In this document: positions 1 to 5,784 of the stretch, piece by piece | How the letters are laid out: each line of letters opens with the position of its first letter | Position numbering within the stretch: the first letter of the stretch is position 1 | Assembly: GCA_013335275.1 (NCBI GenBank) | Contig: JAAXVX010000057.1 | Location: forward strand, 1-7,954 | Length of the DNA stretch: 7,954 nt | Reading direction: 5' to 3' | Source of the DNA: Bacteroidales bacterium | GTDB taxonomy: Bacteria; Bacteroidota; Bacteroidia; Bacteroidales; UBA932 | Program-made: the position numbers and the translations under genes | The notes under the pieces: model-generated | What the model was told of the DNA's origin: nothing | The model's database searches: none | The model's input: only the letters and a program-made list of their open reading frames with translations

Positions 1-174
1 TTGGCTCTTGGGTCTGCTGCTCACGGTATTGGAACAGCAAAAGCTTTGGAAATGGGTGCTCTTGAAGGTGCGGCAGGAGGTCTGGCAATCGCGTTGATGG
101 GGTTTTTCACATCGGTGCTAATGCCTTTGATTGTGCCGTTACTAAAAATTGTAATGTTAAAAATTGGAACCTGA
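1..174 (+). CDS. LrgB/CidB-family membrane protein, C-terminal part (5' end outside window)
   Basis: Frame 1 is open from the first base to the TGA at 172-174 and gives 57 residues. It contains the stretch HGIGTAKALEMG followed by EGAAGGLA, then a hydrophobic segment ending in LLKIVMLKIGT. This GTAKALE...EGA..GLA pattern is typical of the last two membrane helices of LrgB/CidB proteins, which are usually about 230 residues long. LrgB works with the holin-like LrgA in the cytoplasmic membrane. The pair is linked to control of murein hydrolase activity and cell lysis in Firmicutes, and to glycolate/glycerate export in plant plastid homologues (PLGG1). An lrgA partner would be expected just left of the window but cannot be seen. 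The gene converges on the DUF4468 gene with 7 bp between stop codons and no obvious terminator. Confidence 0.85.
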   Translation: MALGSAAHGIGTAKALEMGALEGAAGGLAIALMGFFTSVLMPLIVPLLKIVMLKIGT

Positions 175-181
175 GTAAATA

Positions 182-994
182 TTACCAGTTATCATCGACT
201 TTAGGTTTTTTACAAACCTTAACGAAATTTGCAATAAGCTTTTCCTCAATTGAGAAAAAAGTAAGCAGCACTGCTTTATAATAGTGGCTCTTGATTGTAT
301 TCCCAGATCTCCAGTTCTTTGTGAATACTTCTGCCTTAACGTCAAATGCATTACGGGTAGCATCGTTGAAAATTGCTCCTTTTTCGTAATGATATGCAAT
401 GTTCCCAACAGTTAGTCTTGCTTTATTGTCTTTTACCCGAAAAGCAACATCGTAATATATGAAACTGTTGAACATCCCTTGAGAAACAGGGAAATCTATC
501 AGCTTTTTAATCATTATTGTTCCTCCCTCCTTATCCTCAACAAGCGTTTTCTGAATTTGATCTGCAGTTAAAGATAGTCCGATTATAATCGCATTTCGGA
601 TTGCAGAGTAAAGCTCTTCTTTAGTTTTACCAGGTGCTTCAACAATAGTATCAAAAACAACCATTCCGTCTACAAGAGGAACTTTTCTTGCGTGCAGGGA
701 TTTATAGAATATGCCATTTGCACTATATGATTTAACTTCGTTATATGGAATCTCCTGAGGTTTCTTTGATTTTGCTGTGGTATATATAAGTCTATAATCT
801 TCATATTTTGGCATAAGGTTCTCATTGTAAACATTTACACCATATTTCTCGAGGCTGCCGGGAACCCCGGTAATAGTAATGTTTTTTATGGTATCATTCT
901 CAATTGTTACAATGTAGTCGTTCTGAGCAAAAGCTGTCTGGCCGCCAATCATAAACGCTAAAATAAATCCAAAACAGAAGCAATACTTTTTCAT
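182..994 (-). CDS. Secreted DUF4468 domain protein
   Basis: This 270-residue protein begins with a signal peptide: MKKY, a hydrophobic core to about residue 19, then an AFA|Q cleavage site near residue 23. There is no lipobox cysteine, so a periplasmic or soluble exported protein is likely. Residues 26-100 form a beta-rich N-terminal region starting DYIVTIENDTI, a style common at the start of Bacteroidota exported proteins of unknown role. Residues about 107-205 match the DUF4468 pattern: VDGMVVFDTIVEAPGKTKEELY, later FIYYDVAFRVKDNKARLTVGNIAY. DUF4468 is predicted to adopt a TBP-like fold and is nearly confined to Bacteroidota; its function is unknown. The C-terminal tail is hydrophobic (AVLLTFFSIEEKLIANFVKV), then lysine-rich. 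It lies 35 bp downstream of the yjdF-like gene with no clear promoter between, so the two are probably co-transcribed. No function is assigned. Confidence 0.8.
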   Translation of the reverse strand: MKKYCFCFGFILAFMIGGQTAFAQNDYIVTIENDTIKNITITGVPGSLEKYGVNVYNENLMPKYEDYRLIYTTAKSKKPQEIPYNEVKSYSANGIFYKSLHARKVPLVDGMVVFDTIVEAPGKTKEELYSAIRNAIIIGLSLTADQIQKTLVEDKEGGTIMIKKLIDFPVSQGMFNSFIYYDVAFRVKDNKARLTVGNIAYHYEKGAIFNDATRNAFDVKAEVFTKNWRSGNTIKSHYYKAVLLTFFSIEEKLIANFVKVCKKPKVDDNW

Positions 995-1029
995 GGCAAA
1001 ATTTGTTATAGGTAATAGATTAAAGTTAA

Positions 1030-1644
1030 CTAATTATTTTGCAGAGGGCTCTCTATTTTATTAATTTCTTTGTTGTGAAGGCCGGAGCAGAGAATCATAA
1101 GCAATGCACCTACAAGTGCATAAAACATGTCAGCCTGAGTGTCCCATATGTATCCCTGAGTTCCAAGGAATTCCTGCCCGGCTTCAACGCTTGATACCGC
1201 AACCCACCACTCGATGATTTCATACACAGCGCTAAACGCCAAAGCGAAAGAGACTACTGTAACAGAGTTCCATACTCCTTTTCCAAGAATTTTTTTACGG
1301 ATTAGAAATTCTCTTGCAACCAAAACAGGCGTAAATCCCTGGAAAATGTGTCCTACTTTATCATAACTGTTTCTCCCAGTTTCGAACACCTCTTTAATCC
1401 AGTCAAATAATGGGACTCTTGCATAAGTGTAGTGACCTCCGACAAACAAAATAAGGCAATGGACAAGGATAATAACATAAGCCAGGTCGGTGAATCTGAA
1501 TTTACGATATGTGAGTCCAAACAAAATAAGGGCAGCGACTCCCGGCAGAACTTCCAATACCCAAACACCATAATCGTAAGGATTAACAGCGGACCAGATT
1601 AAAACAGCGAAGAAGACAGCGAGCATTGCCCAGTATCTGTTCAT
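1030..1644 (-). CDS. YjdF/DUF2238-family inner-membrane protein
   Basis: The 204-residue product matches the DUF2238 (YjdF-type) membrane family across its length, which is about the usual size. Recognisable family motifs are GGHYTYARVPLFDW (69-82), RNSYDKVGHIFQGFTPVLVARE (91-112, histidine 99), AVYEIIEWW (139-147) and FLGTQGYIWDTQADMF (159-174). Hydrophobic segments at about 5-20, 27-45, 53-69, 125-148 and 173-187, plus a weaker one near 100-115, suggest five or six membrane helices. The conserved His, Asp, Glu and Trp residues lie close to membrane segments, which suggests a ligand- or metal-binding site, but no activity is established for the family. The name should not be confused with the yjdF riboswitch of Firmicutes. 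It is probably the first gene of a two-gene unit with the DUF4468 gene. The next upstream gene is cut off by a terminator. Confidence 0.85.
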   Translation of the reverse strand: MNRYWAMLAVFFAVLIWSAVNPYDYGVWVLEVLPGVAALILFGLTYRKFRFTDLAYVIILVHCLILFVGGHYTYARVPLFDWIKEVFETGRNSYDKVGHIFQGFTPVLVAREFLIRKKILGKGVWNSVTVVSFALAFSAVYEIIEWWVAVSSVEAGQEFLGTQGYIWDTQADMFYALVGALLMILCSGLHNKEINKIESPLQNN

Positions 1645-1671
1645 ATAAGTTTAGTGTTAAGTTTTTCTAAA

Positions 1672-1702
1672 CAATATTACAGATAATTGATTTATGTTCA
1701 AA
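1672..1702 (-). promoter_or_regulatory. Candidate promoter of the yjdF-like / DUF4468 unit
   Basis: Read on the minus strand there is a TTTG (-33 element) at 1702-1699, a 19 bp spacer, then TAATATTG at 1679-1672. The latter differs by one base from the Bacteroidota -7 consensus TAnnTTTG. Transcription would start near 1665, giving a leader of about 20 nt before the ATG at 1644. It lies just past the terminator of the upstream RNA-binding protein gene, as expected for a new transcription unit. Confidence 0.45.
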
Positions 1703-1710
1703 ATAAAATA

Positions 1711-1740
1711 GAAAAAGGCTGTCTGAATAATCAGACAGCC
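1711..1740 (-). terminator. Intrinsic terminator of the RNA-binding protein gene
   Basis: A perfect 10 bp inverted repeat, GGCTGTCTGA / TCAGACAGCC (1717-1726 and 1731-1740), has a 4-base loop. On the minus strand it is followed at once by TTTTT (1716-1712) and further T-rich sequence. It starts 22 nt after the stop codon of the RRM gene. There is no T run on the plus-strand side, so it should act on the minus strand only. Confidence 0.93.
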
Positions 1741-1762
1741 CTCTAAACGAATATACCAGATA

Positions 1763-2116
1763 CTAGTATTCTCTTCTTCCGCCACCACCGCTTGGTCTTC
1801 CGCCGCCAAAACCGCCACGACTTCCGCCACCAAAACCGCCACGGCTTCCGCCACCACGATTTCCACCTCTGTCTTCTCTTGGTTTAGCAACATTCACGCT
1901 GATAACTTTACCATCGTACTCGGCTTGATCAAGTTCTTCGATTGCTTTTTTTGCTTCTGCCTCAGTTGGCATTTCAACAAATCCGAATCCTCTTGATTTA
2001 CCTGTTTCTCTGTCTGTGATTACTTTAGCTGATGAAATTTCACCATACTCTGCAAACAATTCTCTTAGGTCGGCATCTCTAACGGCCCAGCTTAAATTGG
2101 AAATAAAAATGTTCAT
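1763..2116 (-). CDS. RRM-type RNA-binding protein with glycine/arginine-rich tail
   Basis: The 117-residue protein has one RNA recognition motif at residues 1-80 and a low-complexity Gly/Arg tail at 83-117. RNP2 is IFISNL (3-8) and RNP1 is RGFGFVEM (42-49). The RNA-stacking aromatics F4, F44 and F46 are all present. The tail carries RGG-like repeats (GGGSRGGFGGG) and ends RREY. Such small RRM proteins are abundant in Bacteroidota, many of which lack Hfq; family members in Bacteroides (RbpA/RbpB type) bind single-stranded RNA and influence expression of polysaccharide-use genes. A cytoplasmic RNA chaperone or post-transcriptional regulator is therefore the likely role; its targets are not visible here. 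It is a single-gene unit with its own promoter, an unusually long leader and a strong terminator, which leaves room for autoregulation. The ATG at 2116 is chosen because RNP2 follows at residue 3, the normal RRM spacing. Confidence 0.93.
   Translation of the reverse strand: MNIFISNLSWAVRDADLRELFAEYGEISSAKVITDRETGKSRGFGFVEMPTEAEAKKAIEELDQAEYDGKVISVNVAKPREDRGGNRGGGSRGGFGGGSRGGFGGGRPSGGGGRREY
1801..1848 (-). repeat. Two tandem 24-bp repeats encoding GSRGGFGG
   Basis: Units 1801-1824 and 1825-1848 differ at two bases (positions 5 and 20 of the unit), and both differences are synonymous. Each encodes GSRGGFGG in the tail of the RRM protein. A partial third unit starts at 1849. In-frame repeats like this can expand or contract by slippage without breaking the gene. 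Confidence 0.9.
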
Positions 2117-2242
2117 TAAATAAACTTTAAAATAAAAAAATAATTCTGTCCGGAGTGCGTTATATACAAAAGTCTACTTAACAACATTAATAGTAAACAG
2201 GCAAGTGAGATGTTTTGAATACGGTCTTAAAAAACTCCGGTT
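2117..2242 (-). promoter_or_regulatory. Long 5' leader of the RNA-binding protein gene with a long-range stem
   Basis: With the promoter at 2248-2280, transcription should start near 2241-2242, leaving a leader of about 125 nt. By contrast, the other leaders inferred here are about 20-30 nt. A perfect 7 bp complement, CCGGAGT (2150-2156) with ACTCCGG (2234-2240), would pair the very 5' end of the RNA to a site 34 nt before the ATG, closing a 77-nt internal region. The last 30 nt before the start codon are almost pure A/T. A structured regulatory leader (temperature response or autoregulation by the RRM protein) is inference; no known riboswitch class is recognised. Confidence 0.4.
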
Positions 2243-2247
2243 CGGCG

Positions 2248-2280
2248 CAAAGGTAAGTTTATTTTTCACATAAACGCAAA
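2248..2280 (-). promoter_or_regulatory. Promoter of the RNA-binding protein gene
   Basis: Minus-strand TTTG at 2280-2277, a 21 bp spacer, then TACCTTTG at 2255-2248. This is an exact match to the Bacteroidota -33 TTTG / -7 TAnnTTTG primary sigma-factor consensus. It is back to back with the promoter of the FemAB-like gene; the two -33 elements are only about 20 bp apart. Confidence 0.75.
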
Positions 2281-2299
2281 TATCTTTCCGAAACTTCGG

Positions 2300-2331
2300 T
2301 TTGCTTTAGTTTTAAATAAGGGCTATCTTTG
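2300..2331 (+). promoter_or_regulatory. Promoter of the FemAB-like gene
   Basis: TTTG at 2300-2303, a 20 bp spacer, then TATCTTTG at 2324-2331 exactly fit the Bacteroidota -33/-7 consensus. Transcription would start near 2338, giving a leader of about 30 nt before the ATG at 2367. Confidence 0.78.
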
Positions 2332-2366
2332 CAAATTGTTTGAAAGTTAAGTAAATAGAGGCTTTA

Positions 2367-3494
2367 ATGGTAAGAGAGGTAAAACATAAAGAAATTGAAC
2401 AGGTATTTAAAACGCCTATACTTCAACAGACTGCATTCTGGTCTAAAGTAAAGAGGCGTTTTGGTATGGATTCAATTGCTTTGAACTTTAAGGTAAAGAG
2501 CTCCGCGCTAAAAATCAGTGATACGGCCAATCCGGAATATGTTATTACCGATTTGCTGCTTCTTTTGCACCGGTTCGATAATGAATACTCTATAGCTTAT
2601 GTGCCATACGGGCCGGAGATTGAACCGGATCCGGAAAATCAGGGTGCATTTCTTGAGGAGTTATCGGAGCAAATACGGGAATATCTTCCGCAAAAATGTA
2701 TTATGATAAGGTATGACCTTGTATGGAAATCGCTCTGGGCGGGAGATGACCATTATTTTGATGGAGATGGAATCTGGATGGGACCTCCTTCCAAGGATAT
2801 GCAGGAGCTACGGTTTAATATAGGTACACAATTCGGTAATTTCAGGAAATCAGGATCCAACAACCTTCCTTCCAACACTATTTTCGTAAACCTTAATAAC
2901 AGCAAAGAAAATCTTCTTGGCAACATGAAACCAAAGACCAGATACAATATTATGCTGTCCGAAAGAAAAGGAGTAAATGTGAGAGTATGCGGGATGGAGA
3001 GTCTTGAGATATGGTATGAGCTGTATAAAGAAACCGCTTCAAGAAATAATTTTTATTTGCACTCCATCGATTATTTCAGGGTTATACTTACGGAGAGAGC
3101 TTGTGATACATTGTCTCCTGCAGATGTGCTGCTCCTTATTGCCGAGGCAGACTCAAAACCGCTTGCGGCATTATTTCTGGTAATTTCCGGAAACAGAGGA
3201 ACGTATTTATATGGCGCATCATCGGGCAGTAACAGAAATTTAATGGCAACTTATGCTCTTCAGTGGAAAGCAATGAACATCGCTTCCGACAGAGGGTGCA
3301 TCCAGTATGACCTGTTTGGAGTATCTCCAAAAGAGGATCCTTCTCACCCGATGTACGGACTATACCGGTTCAAAACCGGCTTTGGAGGGAAACTGTATCA
3401 TAGCATGGGATGCTGGGATTATCCATTGGACTATAAGGTCTACTCTTTTTTTACTGCATCTGAAATGAATCATCAGGGATATCACTTAGCCTGA
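2367..3494 (+). CDS. FemAB/FemX-like aminoacyltransferase (tandem GNAT fold)
   Basis: The 375-residue protein is a full-length member of the FemAB-like family, built from two GNAT-type folds. The enzymes transfer an amino acid from aminoacyl-tRNA to the peptide stem of a peptidoglycan precursor. Visible family features are TAFWSKVKRRFG (22-33), the central KPKTRYNIMLSERKGV (188-203), LYKETASRNNFY (219-230), and the C-terminal half with AALFLV, GTYLYGASS (278-286), NLMATYALQWKAM (291-303), QYDLFGVSP (313-321) and GLYRFKTGFGG (331-341). There is no signal peptide or membrane segment, so it acts in the cytoplasm or at the inner membrane face. An in-frame TAA at 2352-2354 and the promoter spacing support the ATG at 2367. 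It is a single-gene unit ending against the serine operon. Bacteroidota peptidoglycan is generally directly cross-linked, so the true acceptor is uncertain. Some relatives are annotated simply as GNAT acyltransferases. Confidence 0.85.
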   Translation: MVREVKHKEIEQVFKTPILQQTAFWSKVKRRFGMDSIALNFKVKSSALKISDTANPEYVITDLLLLLHRFDNEYSIAYVPYGPEIEPDPENQGAFLEELSEQIREYLPQKCIMIRYDLVWKSLWAGDDHYFDGDGIWMGPPSKDMQELRFNIGTQFGNFRKSGSNNLPSNTIFVNLNNSKENLLGNMKPKTRYNIMLSERKGVNVRVCGMESLEIWYELYKETASRNNFYLHSIDYFRVILTERACDTLSPADVLLLIAEADSKPLAALFLVISGNRGTYLYGASSGSNRNLMATYALQWKAMNIASDRGCIQYDLFGVSPKEDPSHPMYGLYRFKTGFGGKLYHSMGCWDYPLDYKVYSFFTASEMNHQGYHLA

Positions 3495-3510
3495 TTTTCA
3501 CCTCTTATTT

Positions 3511-3548
3511 TTGAAAATAAAAAAGCTGCCGGAAAAATCAGGCAGCTT
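3511..3548 (-). terminator. Intrinsic terminator of the serine operon, possibly bidirectional
   Basis: The inverted repeat AAGCTGCC / GGCAGCTT (3523-3530 and 3541-3548) has a 10-base loop and lies 21 nt after the stop of the DUF1015 gene. On the minus strand it is followed by a long T-rich run (3522-3511), the strong direction. On the plus strand the trailing sequence CCTATTTTG is weaker, but the hairpin also lies 28 nt past the stop of the FemAB-like gene and may help end that transcript. Confidence 0.88.
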
Positions 3549-3569
3549 CCTATTTTGCATGGGAACTTT

Positions 3570-4811
3570 TTAGCTAAGCTTATGAATAGCTAATCCGCTT
3601 CTTAATTTTGGTTCAAACCAGGTGGTTTTTGGAGGCATGATATTGCCTGTATCTGCAATGTCTATCAACTGCTTCATTGAAACAGGATAAAGAGCAAATG
3701 CAGCTGCCATTTCTCCGGAGTCCACTCTTTTCTTTAACTCTCCCAGTCCACGTATACCGCCAACAAAATCAATTCTTTTTGATGTGCGTAAATCGGTGAT
3801 GTCAAGAAGTTTGTTGAATACCAGGTTTGAGAGGACAGTAACATCGAGGACGCCTATTGGGTCATTGTCATTATATGTCCCGGGTTTTGCAGTCAGCGAA
3901 TACCAGTGTCCGCCAATATACATTGAAAAGTTGTGAAGCGATGCCGGTTTATAAATTTCAGTCCCCTTATTTTCAACAATAAATTCTCTGCCAAGCTTTT
4001 CAAGAAGTTCTGCCGGAGACATTCCGTTCAGGTCTTTCACAACCCGGTTATAGTCGATAATCTTAAGGTGGCTTTCCGGAAAGACAACTGCAAGGAAGAA
4101 GTTGTACTCCTCTTCTCCTGTATGATTTGGATTGTTTTTCCGTTTCTCCTCTCCAACAAGAGCAGCAGCTGCTGTTCTGTGGTGCCCGTCGGCTACATAG
4201 AAAGCAGGTACCGTTGCAAATATTTCTGTAATGCGCCTGTTAACAGCATCATCTTCTATAACCCAAAAATGATGGCCAAAACCATCTTCGGCAACGAAAT
4301 CATACTCCGCAGGTTTGTTATTTACTACATCAGATACAATTTTATTAATTTCTGAATTATCCGGATATGCAAAAAAGACCGGTTCAATATTCGCATCCTG
4401 GATGCGTACATGTATCATTCTGTCTTCTTCCTTGTCCTTACGGGTAAGTTCATGCTTTTTTATCCTGCCGCTGAGATAGTCCTCAACACTTGCTCCAACA
4501 ACAAGTCCGTATTGAGTTCTTCCCTCCATCGTCTGAGCATAGACATAGTACATCTCTTTTTTGTCCTGCACCAGCCATCCGCGTTCCTGCCACAGCTTGA
4601 AGTTTTCAGCAGCTTTATCGTATGCCTGCTGAGTATGTTCATCTATAATAGGGTCAAAATCAATCTCGGGTTTAATTATATGAAGCAGCGACTTTTCTCC
4701 GGCTTCGGCTTTAGCCTCCACCGAATTTAGCACATCATACGGGCGGGATGCAACATCATTTGCAATAGCCTTTGGTGGTCTGATTGCCGCAAAAGGTTTA
4801 ACTTTTACCAT
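3570..4811 (-). CDS. DUF1015 family protein, third gene of the serine operon
   Basis: This 413-residue protein is a full-length DUF1015 member. Family hallmarks are VKPFAAIRPP at the N-terminus, ASRPYDV (21-27), KKHELTRKDKEEDR (118-131), FYVADGHHRTAAA (204-216) and the C-terminal MPPKTTWFEPKLRSGL (392-407). It has no signal peptide or membrane helix, so it is cytoplasmic. The family has no firmly established activity that I know of. The GHHR motif resembles the G-x-H-R phosphate-site motif of the ParB/sulfiredoxin fold, which includes ATPases, nucleotide hydrolases and the free-serine kinases SerK and SbnI; this similarity is my inference from a short motif. The gene starts 24 bp after serA and ends at the operon terminator, so it is almost certainly co-expressed with serC and serA. 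DUF1015 genes often sit beside serA/serC in Bacteroidota and Clostridia, which argues for a role in serine or phosphoserine metabolism. Confidence 0.92.
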   Translation of the reverse strand: MVKVKPFAAIRPPKAIANDVASRPYDVLNSVEAKAEAGEKSLLHIIKPEIDFDPIIDEHTQQAYDKAAENFKLWQERGWLVQDKKEMYYVYAQTMEGRTQYGLVVGASVEDYLSGRIKKHELTRKDKEEDRMIHVRIQDANIEPVFFAYPDNSEINKIVSDVVNNKPAEYDFVAEDGFGHHFWVIEDDAVNRRITEIFATVPAFYVADGHHRTAAAALVGEEKRKNNPNHTGEEEYNFFLAVVFPESHLKIIDYNRVVKDLNGMSPAELLEKLGREFIVENKGTEIYKPASLHNFSMYIGGHWYSLTAKPGTYNDNDPIGVLDVTVLSNLVFNKLLDITDLRTSKRIDFVGGIRGLGELKKRVDSGEMAAAFALYPVSMKQLIDIADTGNIMPPKTTWFEPKLRSGLAIHKLS

Positions 4812-4835
4812 TTTAAATATCGATATAATGAATTA

Positions 4836-5756
4836 CTATTTATTTACCTGAAAAGTCTTGTCTCCGGAGGTAAAAAATTTAACTATCTGATTAGCTGAAG
4901 CAAGTCCTGCATTTACATTTGCCTCTGCGGTTTCTGCCCCCATCTTTTTAGGGGATGCAAACACGCGATTTGCAAATTTTTCGTTAAGAATTTGCTGATT
5001 ATCTGCGGCAATGTCTGTAATATATTTAATATCGGTTCTTTCTTCCATTGCTTTTATGAGCTCATCTTCATTTATGACCTCTTTGCGGGCGGTGTTAACA
5101 AGACATCCGCCTTTTGGAAGTTTTGTTACCAGATCATAGCCCACCGACTTTTTAGTCTCGGCAGTTGCAGGAATATGCAGTGAAAGGAAATGGGATTTTC
5201 TGTATAACTCTTCGATTGAGTCAACAGGAGTAACGCCATCTTTTATAATTGCCTCTTTGCTAACAAACGGGTCAAATGCAAGAACATTCATGTCAAAACC
5301 TTTGGCAAGTTTTGCAACAAGCCTGCCAACGTTTCCATAAGCATGAATACCTATTGTCTTGCCCTTCAATTCGCTTCCGGTTCCCGGAGCAAAGCAGTTC
5401 CTTGAAGCATAAATCATCATCCCTATGGCCAGTTCGGCAACAGCATTGGAGTTCTGGCCGGGAGTATTCATTGCAACAATACCTTTTTCGGAACATGCGG
5501 CGAGATCAAGATTGTCATATCCGGCTCCGGCGCGCACAACAATTTTAAGATTTTTGGCAGCATTCACAACCTCTTTTGAAACCTTGTCCGAACGCACAAT
5601 AAGAGCATCTGCATCTGCAACGGCAGCATAAAGTTCGTCAACGGAAGTGTATTTTTCGAGAAGTGCAAGTTTGTGTCCGGCGCCCTCTACGATATTTCTT
5701 ATGCCGTCAACTGCAGCTTTGGCAAATGGTTTTTCTGTAGCTACTAATACTTTCAT
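4836..5756 (-). CDS. serA: D-3-phosphoglycerate dehydrogenase, short form with catalytic-position Lys
   Basis: SerA oxidises 3-phosphoglycerate to 3-phosphohydroxypyruvate with NAD+, the first step of serine synthesis in the cytoplasm. The 306-residue protein has the D-2-hydroxyacid dehydrogenase layout: a split catalytic domain (about 1-95 and 280-306) around a Rossmann domain. VVRAGAGYDNLD (73-84) and MNTPGQNSNAVAELA (96-110) are typical of SerA. The catalytic Arg is R224 in NTARKEVI. Two sites depart from the usual family pattern. The dinucleotide loop reads HAYGNVG (138-144), with Ala for the first Gly of GxGxxG. The position of the catalytic His (normally after a Pro in a TPH motif) is K270 in ASPKKMGAETAEAN. 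There is no C-terminal ACT domain, so this form should lack the classic ACT-based serine feedback. It matches Bacteroides-type and Entamoeba-type enzymes. It lies 28 bp after serC in the same operon. Confidence 0.95.
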   Translation of the reverse strand: MKVLVATEKPFAKAAVDGIRNIVEGAGHKLALLEKYTSVDELYAAVADADALIVRSDKVSKEVVNAAKNLKIVVRAGAGYDNLDLAACSEKGIVAMNTPGQNSNAVAELAIGMMIYASRNCFAPGTGSELKGKTIGIHAYGNVGRLVAKLAKGFDMNVLAFDPFVSKEAIIKDGVTPVDSIEELYRKSHFLSLHIPATAETKKSVGYDLVTKLPKGGCLVNTARKEVINEDELIKAMEERTDIKYITDIAADNQQILNEKFANRVFASPKKMGAETAEANVNAGLASANQIVKFFTSGDKTFQVNK

Positions 5757-5784
5757 TTTGACAAATTATTTAGTTTACCAGTAT

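Noticed and set aside
203..219. 6 bp inverted repeat AGGTTT / AAACCT followed by mixed sequence, considered as a terminator for the lrgB-like gene
   Set aside because: It is short, lies inside the 3' coding end of the DUF4468 gene (Lys-rich codons explain the T/A runs) and lacks a T run after the stem.
1657..1893. 78-residue minus-strand open frame overlapping the RRM gene, Val/Ala/Glu-rich at its start
   Set aside because: It is an alternate-frame reading of the GC-rich RGG repeat that runs on through the terminator hairpin; it has no domain and no promoter of its own.
2117..2366. Small RNA or tRNA gene in the largest intergenic stretch
   Set aside because: The 250 bp are explained by two promoters and the leader of the RRM gene; there is no tRNA cloverleaf and no independent promoter-terminator pair.
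3933..4355. 140-residue plus-strand open frame opposite the DUF1015 gene
   Set aside because: Antisense shadow of a clear, full-length gene; the composition (Cys-, Phe- and Ser-rich) is that of an antisense translation, with no recognisable motif.
4410..4730. 106-residue plus-strand open frame opposite the DUF1015 gene
   Set aside because: Hydrophobic antisense translation of charged coding sequence; no start context or family features.
4817..4826. 10-base palindrome ATATCGATAT between serA and the DUF1015 gene
   Set aside because: Short AT-rich palindromes are expected by chance in such spacers; it is not repeated near the other operons in the window.
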